The translations under genes and the position numbers were made by a program. The notes below the pieces were generated by a model. The model was not told the DNA's origin. It did not search any database and saw only the letters and a program-made list of their open reading frames with translations. A stretch of DNA of 64,000 nt. It comes from Fulvia fulva (lineage: Eukaryota; Ascomycota; Dothideomycetes; Mycosphaerellales; Mycosphaerellaceae). Positions 46,104-56,112 of this stretch are shown piece after piece; position 1 is the stretch's first letter, and each line of letters opens with the position of its first letter. Location of the stretch: positions 1,488,001 to 1,552,000 of the forward strand of contig NC_063015.1 in the NCBI RefSeq assembly GCF_020509005.1, given 5' to 3'.

Positions 46104-46953
46104 TTAATCATCGGTCCTAACACACCCCGTCTTCGCCGTCAACTCAGTCGGGCAAGTAACCTGCTTATAATCCACCGTCGGGTTATCCGCGCCCTCGAAC
46201 CAGTCGCCGAAGCGGAAGTTGCAGCCCGGCTGCAGAGCCGTTGGGAAGCTGGAGCAGCTGTTGCTTGAGATGCCTACGGAGTCGTAAGTCCTCGTTTGGT
46301 CCGACGACACCAAGAATACTTACCACCATACTGCTGTCCCCATCCACCGCTTGGGGCACCCCATTCAGTATCACAGCCGTTGAACTGTCCAACACCACCA
46401 CCCGGCATCGCCAGATCGAACTGTCCCTCGCCCACGTCCGAGCCAGTGTTGGTTGCTTGGACGATCATCTTCTTGCCCGCAATGGACGTAGAAGTGAACG
46501 TGAGCCTGGGTCAGATCAGCTACCTCACCTCTTCCATCACCGTCCCTCTTCGTCTTCGACTCACTCATAACAAGCACAACAAATACTACTCTCACTCCCA
46601 CCCGGCGCGCTCACAGCCGCGAAGCCATACGCAAGACTATCACTGACCACCCACGGGCTCTGGGACGAGCACATATACGCATCTCCGCCATCGCAGCCAG
46701 ACTTGGCGTCGATGTCGGTGATCGGCTGGTCGTTCTTGTCGCAGGTTGTGACGGGCTGGGAGACATCTGCTTTGCCGGGCCAGGCGCAGCTGCCTTTGCA
46801 GCAGTCCCTATCATGCCGTTAGTGGACGGGAGGCAAGGCATGGGATCGGGGTGTCGCTTGCCAGTAGCGGGTTGTAGTGCCTGAGCCTGAGGTGCCGGCT
46901 GAGGCGAGGGTGGCGGTCAGGGCCGTGAGGAGGGCTGTGGTGAAGGAATGCAT
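46104..46953 (-). CDS. GH45 endoglucanase, secreted, four exons, first intron GC-AG
   Basis: Secreted beta-1,4-endoglucanase. Exons 46862-46953, 46565-46807, 46324-46505, 46104-46273 (introns 54, 58-59, 50 nt) give 228 aa with no cellulose-binding module. Signal peptide [20 protein letters not shown]. The catalytic base lies in [13 protein letters not shown], a motif assembled exactly by the first splice; the catalytic acid is the Asp of [16 protein letters not shown]. The rest, CCACYELTFTS and [15 protein letters not shown], is canonical. The first intron starts GCAAGC rather than GT and ends TAG. No single frame in the region exceeds 80 codons, so the gene is easily missed. Confidence 0.93.
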
Positions 46954-47393
46954 GGCTCGAAGGGTGGCTATAGAAACGAAGTTGAGGCTGGAAGACGAGC
47001 TGGTATGAATTGAAAGTAGAAGTGAAAGAAAGGGCGAATGTGGTGTGAAGACGATGCAAAGGAGGAGCTGAGAAAAAGCAAGTCGCAGCAGGAGATTGCA
47101 TTACCTCCACACCAACCCCTCAGCGACATCATCAACGACATCTTTGACGTCTGTGGCCATCTAAGAAGTGGTCCAAGTCGCATGCGAGGTCACCCAGCTG
47201 TTTTCAATTCATCCAAATAGCAAGGAAGAGCCTGCTTGTGCACTCAGCTCACCCACTCTTTCGCCGAACCATAGGGCGCTCGTATAGCGATGGCTTCAGC
47301 CCTGTGGTATACCACTGGTATAGCTTGTTTCAAGTTGATGGAATAAATTGAACTGACATCCAGAACCCGGGTGGAGGCCGGTCGCGCCGTGCT
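46954..47393. other. upstream region of the GH45 gene, no gene seen
   Basis: Contains the GH45 promoter and leader, then unremarkable sequence up to the MITE. Confidence 0.35.
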
Positions 47394-47404
47394 CATATCG
47401 GCAG
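47394..47404. repeat. 11-bp direct repeat (left), probable target-site duplication
   Basis: catatcggcag, repeated exactly in the same orientation at 47704-47714, directly outside the inverted repeats. Confidence 0.7.
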
Positions 47405-47703
47405 CTACAAGCTTCGCCGCACCCCAGCAATCACCGCACCCCAGCGGTCTTGCGTGCACTTTTGATTACACTCGGCGTAATCTTTGAACTTCAACCTCTA
47501 GCTACTTAACACTGTACCTCGAAGAACCCCTAGTATCTATCTTTTCCGCGCACTCGAGCCGGCAACGGGTAGGAGGGGGGGGCCTTTACGAGGCAGGGGT
47601 AAGGGCCCCACCGATGTGCCCTGCCCAAGGCGCAACGGCGACGTGCAAGACGCACAAATAGTGGTAGGGTGCGGTGATTGCTGGGGTGCGGCGAAGCTTG
47701 TGG
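47405..47703. mobile_element. 299-bp MITE with about 37-bp terminal inverted repeats, Mutator-like
   Basis: Inverted repeats 47405-47441 and 47667-47703 differ at one position (second base). They start c(t/c)acaagcttcgccgcacc and each holds two copies of ggggtgcgg-type sequence. The inverted similarity continues imperfectly inward (gtcttgc). Exact 11-bp direct repeats flank the ends. No coding frame lies inside. Long inverted repeats with 9-11 bp duplications are typical of Mutator-like (MULE) families; pogo or mariner elements would give TA. It ends 36 bases downstream of the stop of the reductase gene. Confidence 0.75.
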
Positions 47704-47714
47704 CATATCGGCAG
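47704..47714. repeat. 11-bp direct repeat (right), probable target-site duplication
   Basis: Second copy of catatcggcag. Confidence 0.7.
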
Positions 47715-47749
47715 TTGGGTCGTAGACTTGGCGTAAAGATCGTACCCGT

Positions 47750-48784
47750 TCAAGTAGTGCTCGCTCCTTGCTTCTTCAAATCATCCGTCTCTAATGACTT
47801 GCCGGGCTTGCGGTGTTGTGTCGCCTCGTCCAGTGCTTTCGATAGCGCATACAGCATTTCTAGTCTCGGCACAGCAAACCCCAGCCGCTTCGCGATCCGG
47901 ACTGGATTTCCGAGGATGACTTCGACTTCCATTCTTCGGCCGTAGAGGATATCTACGAGCATGCTCGGCTCGACGCCTGGGTGGCTTGTACCTTCGCGGA
48001 CTTTGACAATGTTGAAGGACTTTTCAGCCGCGGCCTCGTCAACGGAAGTGTAGCCCAGAGCTTGAGCGATCTCTTTCACTTCGCTCATAATCCCGTGAAT
48101 CACATCGTGGGATGAAGAAGATGATGCAAGGAACGCAAGATCTCTGGTCAAGCTCAAGGCAGAGATTGGGTTCCAGGAAGCGTTGAGCAATAGTTTCGAC
48201 CAGCGCCGTTCTTGGATGTTGGCGTAGTAGTGAGGGTTTCCACCAGCTGACTTGAAGAGTCTGACCAGTTGCTCAGCACTTGCTTCTGCTGTGGAGTTGT
48301 AGCCGCTTGCACCAGGTGCAGGATGAGGGCCGATCTCAAGCATCTCCACGTTTCCCATCTCGATATGACCTGGCGAAGTCTGCGTGGTCGGAAGGTACAC
48401 GCTAACGCTCAGCAGAGGATTGCTAGGGAAAGCTGCAGCATACTCCTCTTCGATGCCGATGCCATTCTGGAAAAGTGCTATCGTGGTGTGCCCCTTCGTC
48501 ACAGCTGGCGCGATTGTCTGGCTAGTGTTGGCATCTGGGAAAGCTTTGCAGGAAACGACCACGTAGTCAAAGGGACCGTCGGCCTCGTCGCATGTCCGCA
48601 CAACGAGGGGCTTGATGTGAATGCCCTTGCCCAAGCGTTCGGAGTCTATGTGGAAGCCATCCTTCTTGACGGCGTCGTAATTCGAGCGACATACGGCAGT
48701 GACCTCGCAGCCAGCTTTCATGAGCAGGTACGCGTAGACTGCGCCCACTGCACCTGAGCCGAAGAAGAGGACTTTGGTAGTCAT
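47750..48784 (-). CDS. ketopantoate reductase-like (ApbA/PanE) NADPH-dependent oxidoreductase
   Basis: Cytosolic 2-dehydropantoate 2-reductase family member, 344 aa, single exon, ATG at 48784. The N-terminal Rossmann motif is VLFFGSGAVGAVYAYLL. The cofactor region has YVVVSCKAF, and the catalytic-domain part has ALFQNGIGIEEEY, KLLLNASWNPISALS (family Lys/Asn) and GVEPSMLVDILYGRRMEVEVILG. Fungal genomes carry several paralogues, and many are not the pantothenate enzyme, so the specific substrate is open. A MITE lies just past its 3' end. Confidence 0.87.
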   Translation of the reverse strand: MTTKVLFFGSGAVGAVYAYLLMKAGCEVTAVCRSNYDAVKKDGFHIDSERLGKGIHIKPLVVRTCDEADGPFDYVVVSCKAFPDANTSQTIAPAVTKGHTTIALFQNGIGIEEEYAAAFPSNPLLSVSVYLPTTQTSPGHIEMGNVEMLEIGPHPAPGASGYNSTAEASAEQLVRLFKSAGGNPHYYANIQERRWSKLLLNASWNPISALSLTRDLAFLASSSSSHDVIHGIMSEVKEIAQALGYTSVDEAAAEKSFNIVKVREGTSHPGVEPSMLVDILYGRRMEVEVILGNPVRIAKRLGFAVPRLEMLYALSKALDEATQHRKPGKSLETDDLKKQGASTT

Positions 48785-49428
48785 TTTGTGTGTATGTTGT
48801 GGGACTTTGGTTGGTGTAACACAAAAGTCGGTCTTGAGGTGGAGGGTCGATAGCGTTTTAGCTTCAATCTTTAAGCTTTTGCTGTGATGCAGTAATTAAT
48901 GAAGGAAAGGTCAGCTTAAACGCGAGAGACATCGTTGAGATAGGCCTCTGCATGCGACTTCGGCTATGAGCGTCCACAGGCACTGGCGGCTGCAATGTCT
49001 TCCCTAGGGCGTAATATGCGAGGAAGAAGGAGCAGCCAGCACTCTTGCATGAGACTACATTACGATCTCACAGAGCCATAAGCTGGATGACAACCTCTTG
49101 GACACCAGAACGGTGGTACAAGAAGGAGAAGGAGATGGTGTTGGTGTTGGTGTTGTTGTCAGATGTCTCCACTGCGAGGTCGGCAAATCTTGATCGGCGA
49201 CGATGCATGAGGTAGGTGGGCGGCATATGGCTTAGCAAAGCCTACCGCTATATTGTAGCCTTCATACTAAACATTTCATGTCAAATCTCCTTCAAATATC
49301 CTCGTCAGAACACACTCTTTCCCTAGACCTCACATCTGCTAGCTAACGGGCTCACAACTCCCCGGGGAAACCACAGTAACAGGAACAAAAGAACCCTCGA
49401 TCGACGTACTACGCTTGCGATCCTGACC
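48785..49428. promoter_or_regulatory. bidirectional intergenic region, no gene seen
   Basis: Between divergent starts at 48784 and 49429. Contains a short ggtgttggtgttgg repeat near 49136 and nothing else I can name. Confidence 0.35.
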
Positions 49429-50043
49429 ATGGCCGTAAAATCCATCCCAAACGACATATTCCAATACTCCCTCCACAGCGCCTGGACCTCCGGCCTCCGC
49501 GACGGCGGACCCCCCGTGGCCTTCCTAACAAACCACGGCAACCACGGCATCGGCTACTTCGAAGACGAAGAATCCGAAATGATCCAGATCGATTCCGTCG
49601 CATACAGCATATCTCCCTCCGGCGCCATCACCCCAGCCGACAAGGAAGAGCAACTCCCCCACGTCCTTGTAACAATATTCCAACCCACCAAACGCACAAA
49701 ATGCCCGCCCTCGTCAACGTCAAAAGACATCAAGGCGATGTTTGAGAGTAATAAGAATACCCCGATGCCCTTTAGGATGAGGGGGAGTTGGAAGTATATC
49801 AACACGCAGCAGGCGACGTATTGGGACGTGAAGGGCACGGTTTTCGGATTTGCGATACCCGGGTGGCAGAAGAGTGTGAGTGGGGAGGGGTTGGTCTGTG
49901 GGTTTTTGTCGGAGGATAAGAAGCAAGGGGGGCGGGTGATAGATTTTGAGACGGGGAGTGAGGTGGTGTTGGAGTGGGCGAAGTGTGGGAGATTTCATTT
50001 GGGGTTTCCGCAGGATGAGGAGTTTGAGGAGTTGAGGTTATAG
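49429..50043 (+). CDS. alpha-acetolactate decarboxylase-family protein lacking the zinc histidines
   Basis: 204 aa, single exon. The N-terminal half matches the family (IFQYSLHSAWTSGLRDGGPP, HGNHGIGYFEDEESEMIQID, VTIFQP), and the C-terminal half has GLVCGFLSEDKKQGGRVIDF. In bacterial acetolactate decarboxylase this last stretch holds the three zinc-binding histidines (pattern H-x-H then GGH); here they read V-x-G and GGR. So the fold is kept but the metal site seems absent, and decarboxylation of acetolactate to acetoin is doubtful. No signal peptide. It converges with the kinase gene, only about 35 bases apart. Confidence 0.8.
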   Translation: MAVKSIPNDIFQYSLHSAWTSGLRDGGPPVAFLTNHGNHGIGYFEDEESEMIQIDSVAYSISPSGAITPADKEEQLPHVLVTIFQPTKRTKCPPSSTSKDIKAMFESNKNTPMPFRMRGSWKYINTQQATYWDVKGTVFGFAIPGWQKSVSGEGLVCGFLSEDKKQGGRVIDFETGSEVVLEWAKCGRFHLGFPQDEEFEELRL

Positions 50044-50079
50044 AGTTGAGTTGACTACATTTGCTCCCGAAGGTCAGAC

Positions 50080-51583
50080 TTAGAGGAAGAAGTCCAACTC
50101 CTCCATGTCTCCCATCATCGCATCTGCAGCATTGGCCGCCGGCTCATCAGGGAACGCAGCATACCCCTCCTGATCCACCTCCCAGAACGAGAACCCCAAT
50201 TTATACTTCTCCGTCTCAGGACTGATCAACAACCCGCAGTCAAACCTTTGATTTCCCCCACTCGCGTTCCTGAAATAGAGATTCGCTTTCTCATGACCCT
50301 CCACAAAATCCAATAACTCCCCAAACGTCGGCCGCCGCTTAGGATCCACTTTCAGACACCTCTCCACAATCTCATACATCTCGGGCTGATACACATATCT
50401 CTTGCGTTGCGCTTCCGTAAACTTGTAAGAAACCAGCTCCGGATCAATACTTCCAAGCCCGGTATCAAGGTAATCCGGCTGGGTGTCAGCGTTGAAGAAG
50501 GTCTTCCGCATTAGACTCGCTAGGATAGCTCCGACACCCCAGACATTACAGGGCGAGGGCATTTTGAAGTCGTGAACGGGTTGCAGGGTCTTGTCATTGA
50601 CGAAGGAGCTCTGTTCGGGGGGGGAGGTAGCCCACTGTTCCAGCGCCGGAGTTCCGTGTTACTGGGTTTGCGGGATCGTCAGGCGTTGTGAGGAAGGCCA
50701 GGCCGAAGTCTGCCAGTTTGGGTTGTGGCCATAGAGGGAAGTGGTCTGGGCGAGAGGCGTCGAGTAAGATGTTATCGGGTTTGAGATCGCGATGTATGAT
50801 CTGTTTCCAGTCGTTGGGTCTGAAGTTTATGCCACCTTGTTCCATGATCAGCCCGCACTCGGCCAGAACTTTCATGACGAAGAATAGGAACTGTTGTGGA
50901 ACGCGGTCGGGGACGGCACGGTGTGTCTCCACAACATCGGTCAGATCACCACGGGAGCAGTATTCGATGTAAATACGGTGTATGCAGCGTGTATAATCCA
51001 GGGCTGGTGCGCCGCGAAGTCGAACGATGTACTGTGTCTCCGGGCAGATTGAGGCTAGATGGTGTGTCCACCATTCGAGAGGGACGCGGTCTTCAGGTTT
51101 GCCATTTTCAGTCCAGCCATGCCATCTTCTAGGATCCTTGTGCCAGTTATTCGAGGTGACCAGCGTGTCTTTTACCACGATCCTGTCAACGATGTTGTGG
51201 CCGTTGTCAACTTCAACGTAGAGCGCTGCTTTGGAGATGCCACCACCAAGGATCTTTGCCCCTCGCCATATCTTGTGGTCGTCGTCTTCTTCATCGGGAT
51301 CCCACTCTTGTGTGTCGGATGTTCTTCTGGCTTTCTGAGGTAATTTGAGGCCTCGTACGTCACTTTTTTGCTCCGAAGGGGTTGTGGAGTTCTGAACCAA
51401 CCAACCAAGCGCGGCGGCTAGAGCAGGCAATGGTCTGCCTGCGACCTTGCGAGGAGTCGCTGAAGGCGAGAGGCCAAGGGCGCAGTACCTACTGATTGCT
51501 GCTGAGCCTGTAGTAATGTAAGTACAGGTCAAATCTTGACACGCGACATGTTGTGGCTCACAATCTGTGACTGTCATGAACAC
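50080..51583 (-). CDS. serine/threonine protein kinase-like protein, frameshift in a G8 run
   Basis: Kinase-domain protein of about 500 aa if one base is removed. Glycine loop LGGGISKAALY, VAIK-type lysine in RIVVKDTLV, catalytic loop HRDLKPDNILLD and DFGLAF are all present. The frame breaks at eight G (50617-50624): with seven, GTVGYLPPEQSSFVND joins cleanly to the C-lobe (MPSPCNVWGVGAILASL, ERCLKVDPKRRPTFGELLDFV). Start taken at 51583 but could lie further in or involve an intron. It belongs to a lineage of fungal kinases with a long C-terminal tail; substrate unknown. A second, related gene is directly upstream. Confidence 0.8.
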
Positions 51584-51741
51584 TGTTGGAACTTCAAAGT
51601 AGTTCCAAGTCCATCGGGATCAAAATCCCAGGTCGAAATCCTTGCGGCGAAGAGCCAGTGTAGCGACATTGTCTGAATGCGCCGCATTCGGAAGTCCGCC
51701 CTTTGTGTGAAATCCGCGTCCTGCTACAATGTAACAAAGGA

Positions 51742-54046
51742 TCACCGACTGGGCTCAAAAGAGAACCTCGGGCGGCTTGGCCTGCGGGAAGCTCGAGTAC
51801 TCCTCTGCACACGTCCAGAACGGTCGGAACCGCTCGAGAGCATCATCCGCCGCCCAGCAGGCTGCGCCATCGGTATCGTCTCATGGTCGCTGCTGCTGCG
51901 AGTACGGGTACGTTGACCGCCAGCCGTCACATCCCCATCTTCTGGAACGCCTCTCGCGAAGCCAAGCTTGTACGCCTCCTCTGGATACCACAAATTGTAC
52001 TCGTGGCCTGTCTCTTCCGCTTTCTGTGCTCGCCGCAGGTTATCGCCGACATCACCCTGGAGGTTGTTGATAGTAGCTCTGATCTCCGCGAGGAGGTCCA
52101 CGTCTTTTGGTCGTTTCTTGGGTTCCCATTCAAGACACCTCATTACCAAGTCCTTAAGTGCATCACCATAACCATGTACGGCAGCGGGGGTAAAGGTCCA
52201 TCTTTCCTCGAGCCTGAGGAATTTGGGCTGCATTCGGTGTGCGACATCTTGGTCCACGCACATAAGCGCATACATCGTTGCTCCGATGGCTAACACATCG
52301 TCAGCACTGTTAGTCAGGTATTACGACGTCGCGTTCATACCGTATATGTTGGAATAGTCGAGCAAAGGCAAGCCTACTGCCCAAGGGCCGTGTGCCACCC
52401 GATAGGTAAGTTGCTCGGGGGCCTGATAGGGCTGCGTTCCACCTACTTCGCGCGGATTATTGGGATCATTTCGGAAAGTCTCTATGGCCAAGCCAAAGTC
52501 GGCCTGTGGACGAGCGAGTCAGTGTGTGAACCGAACGATAACTTCATCTTCATCGCTCACCATTTTCGGAGTAGGGTAAGAAGTGAATTCGTTCTTGTCT
52601 GGATAGTCGAGGAATACGTTGGCTGCATCGCATTGGTCAGCGCCTCCCGAAGTGATGGACTTGCGACTTACGAGGTTTGATGTCGCAGTGGACGATCTGC
52701 TTCCAGCCCCAAACAGGCCTATCAACAGAGCCCCGTCGCATGATCAAGCATTGTTCTACTAAGTGTCGAAATATGTACCAGAGCGCGGTCTCTGGCAACA
52801 CTATATCCTCATCTTGCATGATGCTCATTTCAATGTATTCCACAAGCACCGCATGCAAGTCTCTATGCGGGCAGTGTTCATTGTACAGCGATATCATCTG
52901 CCGTTGGTGATCTTGATGATAAGTCCGCATTCCTACAAAATGCTTGTTAGAAGCAGCTGCACATTTGTGCTGCAGCCAGTATTCCTACAAACCAGACTGT
53001 TAGCTAAGCTCGCGTGTACGTGGTGACATCTAAGTGAGTGAAGCCGGCAGGGTGTGAGGCGTGCGTACATATTGAACGACGATGCCGTGCACAGTTCAGT
53101 ACTCACCATGGGTATACGATGATGAATGTCGTTGACATTGCCGTACCAATCGTCTGGGCTGGACCATCGTGCCGCACTTAGCGACAGATCTTTGCGCACA
53201 ATTCGCTAGCCTTCGTCAGCTATAACAGCGACGGGTGGGCGCACCGTGCAGCACTCACATCAACGATGTTCTCATCTTGATCGTATCGCAACCACAAACC
53301 CACACCAGTCGACATGCTCTGCCCAAATTGTTGTACGCCTCTCCAGTCCTCTGAAGGATCGAAATAGTCCGGATCGAGTGGCTGCCGCAAGAAGTGCGTA
53401 GTTGGCAATGGAGGATCACTAGCAGGCTGCTGGCCAACCGTGAGGTTACGAAGGACCTGACTGACGCTGTTCAGGATTGAACCGCTTGACCGCTGTGTGT
53501 ACTTTTCATACACTTCATCCATCTGGTTCTGAAGGAAATTCACACCAGTGTCGACCTCATCTATCTCTCGCTGAACGTAGTCTTGGTGATCTTGGGAGAT
53601 CAGGTCTCGATAGTATATCGCCTGGAGCTGTTCCAGCAACTTGCGATGTGCTTTCAAATCAGCAATCCAGGAGCCTACGTGGCCGAAGTATTGACCTATG
53701 AGCTCTCCACCGAAGTCCTTTGGCCTCGCCTTGATGGAGGCGAGCAGACCGGCGTCCACGAAAAGACGCTCGATGGCAGTGTGCGTCTCGCCGAGCTTGA
53801 GTCGCTCTTCGTCCAACTTGACGTATGTTTCGACAATCTCTAGTCTCTCCGCTGGGCTTTTGCGCTCATAGTCGCGGCGCGCATCAGCCGTTAGGCGCTC
53901 TGTAGTCTTCGGTCAGCATTCTCACGGCAGTCGGTGGTAGTCGCCGGTAATACAGTCTTACCACGTGCTTCTTCTCCGTGGAGAGGAAGTAAGATCTTGA
54001 GCTCCTGCTCGATGTAGTAGGCCAGCTCGGTATCGTTGGAAGCCAT
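51742..54046 (-). CDS. multi-exon protein kinase-like protein with N-terminal coiled-coil region
   Basis: ATG at 54046 (MASNDTELAYYIEQELKIL). Exons I can place: 53962-54046, 53259-53899, 53107-53205, about 52690-52930, about 52560-52650, about 52341-52505, 51742-52289; the join between 53106 and 52930 is unsolved and may hide a mini-exon. The N-terminal 220 residues are helical and charged (RDYERKSPAERLEIVETYVKL). Kinase motifs: RIVRKDLS, HCDIKPPNVFLD (HRD-to-HCD), DFGLAIETF, GGTQPYQAPEQ, and NIYAIGATMYALM formed by a 51-nt intron (52290-52340). The tail is basic and Ser/Arg-rich. HCD kinases often retain activity, but this is untested. Confidence 0.75.
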
Positions 54047-54347
54047 TGCAGTTACCTGTGATGCTATAGCTTTGGCGTATGCAGAACTGCTGCATTGTGC
54101 TGGTGATGGTATCGAGAGGTGCAAAGGTTTACTTAGCCTTTGTCTTCATACTGACCGAATCCGGCATGGTCTGGCCCATGCTTCCTTTGAGCAACGATTG
54201 AGATGAAAGCCACATTGTGATTTGATCAAGACAAGCCTACTGTGAGATGCCTTCCATGATCGGAGGTTATGATCATGTCACTAGTGACTGTCATTATAAG
54301 GAGGTCGACACGAAGCACGACGTAGGTTAATTCGACCAGGTCCGCAA
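54047..54347. other. short intergenic region, no gene seen
   Basis: Promoter side of the kinase gene; no ORF of note. Confidence 0.3.
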
Positions 54348-54790
54348 TCAATAATTCCCATCAAAGTCAACATCTTGCAGCCCCAGTGGAAGTGGCACTG
54401 CCACACCGTCGCCAATGTCCAGCCAGCCATATTGTTTTACGAAGGTGGTCTCGCCGCTCGGAACGCGAGTTGTGCTTGATGGGTAGCCATGATATGGCGG
54501 TATGCGGCGTGTGTCGTGCCACGACAGTCTTCGGTCGAGAGTTTCGAGGGAAAGGCACCACAAGGCTGGCAGCACACACTGGCTGTGCAGCAGGAGAGAG
54601 GTGAGGTTGGATGGTCAGGATTTGTCGTCGCGAAGTCAAACACCGGGAATAAGCAATATTTGATTGGTCGGAGGTCAATGACTTCAAGATCTCCAGCTCC
54701 TTCGACAACATCATCGATCGTGGCTTTCAAGATCTTTAGCCATTGCACATAGACATTCTCCCGAACGACACCGTCTTCTTGCACACACCT
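54348..54790 (-). CDS. possible uncharacterised gene, approximate limits
   Basis: Two protein-like minus-strand pieces in different frames. One (about 54650-54790) reads YVQWLKILKATIDDVVEG, DLEVIDLRPIKYCLFPVFDF. The other (54348-54560) reads IPPYHGYPSSTTRVPSGETT, FVKQYGWLDIGDGVAVPLPL and ends DVDFDGNY. An intron or frameshift would have to join them; I could not fix the splice sites or start. The 5' end abuts or overlaps the start of the SDHAF2 gene on the other strand. No family recognised. Confidence 0.35.
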
Positions 54791-54801
54791 CACCAGCAAC
54801 A

Positions 54802-55798
54802 ATGTCTTCAGCGCGCGTGCTGCTGCGATCGAGCCGTTTGGCCCTTCGCTCCAATGCCCGCACTTTCGTCTCAACCACATCACGATTCGCAGTGCCCATG
54901 AGCGAGCGAATGAACGACACAGCCGAAGAATACAGACGATACATGAAAGAGAAGCCTCTCAATCCGCATCTCACCAACACAAACTCCACCATCGCCAACG
55001 AGTTCCCCAGCATCGGCGAAGATGGCCCACCACCCGAGCTCATCACCAGCGTCGACCCAAACTTCACACCCAAGGACTCCACCCCGTCCAACACCGAGAA
55101 GATGACGGGCGGCACCCAAGACCCAGCCCCCAAATCCGGCCCCAACTCCGACCTAGATGTAGGTGAAATCGAAGGCGGCTCCTTCAGAGTTGAGCCCCTC
55201 CGCCGCACCGGCGAGGACGCCAACACAATGCGTGCCCGTCTCCTCTGTACGTCCCTCCCCCGCAAACAAAGTCACATCGCTGACCCTAACTTCTTCGCTC
55301 CCAACAGATCAAAGCCGCAAAAGAGGCACGCTAGAATCCGATCTCCTCTGCTCCACCTTCGCCAACGACAACCTCGCTACAATGTCCCTTCACCAACTCC
55401 AACAATACGACCTGTTCCTCGACGAGAACGATTGGGATATCTACTACTGGGCCACGCAAGAACCCACCCCGACGACAATGGCGTATGCAGAAGGGGCGGG
55501 ACCTGGTATGGCATCGCCTGAAGCGCAAGGGATGGACATCACACCGAACGAAGATCCTAAGATAAACAAGCCAGCAAAGGGCGAGTGGGCGCAGACTGTA
55601 GGGACGTTCAAGCCTGCGTATAGACCCGTACCGCAGAGGTGGAAGAACAGTGAGATCCTGAGCTTGTTGAGGAAGCATGTCATTGACCGCAGTGCTGGGG
55701 GTGTGGAGATTACTGGTGAGGGTGGAGCGCCTAAGGTTCATCATCCCAAGGGAGGAGGTCTGGGTTTCATGCCCGAACTCAAGAACTTTGACCAGTAA
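54802..55798 (+). CDS. SDH5: succinate dehydrogenase assembly factor 2 (Sdh5/SDHAF2), mitochondrial
   Basis: Promotes covalent flavinylation of the Sdh1 flavoprotein in the matrix. Exons 54802-55246 and 55308-55798 (61-nt intron, GTACGT...AACAG) give 311 aa. The N-terminus is a mitochondrial presequence ([21 protein letters not shown]). The core, [19 protein letters not shown] joined by the splice, then [18 protein letters not shown], is diagnostic. It is longer than yeast Sdh5 (162 aa) because of a disordered insert before the core and a C-terminal extension; filamentous fungi commonly show this. Confidence 0.95.
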
Positions 55799-56112
55799 AC
55801 AACATTTGTGTGAAAGGGTCGTTTGTACATATATTGACCCCTACACTACACTGTACATTCTTCGTCTCTGTCTTCACGCTCATCGTTCTCAATACTCCTG
55901 GCCATGCGACAGGTCAAGATGAGATGTAGTATGAAAGTGATACAAGACGTCATAACCAACCGTGATGCAGGCCATCAACACCAGGACACAATCAAAATTC
56001 TATAGGAACGAGAGGGTATCTAACAGCTATCTAAACAGGTAATCGAGACGAGGTGCGGTATGAATGTAGGTATAGGTGCAACATTCGAGCAGCATTCCCC
56101 GACGACCGACCC
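55799..56112. other. convergent 3' flanks, no gene seen
   Basis: Between stop codons of convergent genes; no frame or repeat. Confidence 0.35.

Noticed and set aside
54711..55265. 184-codon ORF antisense to SDHAF2
   Set aside because: A shadow of the real coding frame; high Arg/Gly/Ser content from reverse-complemented codons.
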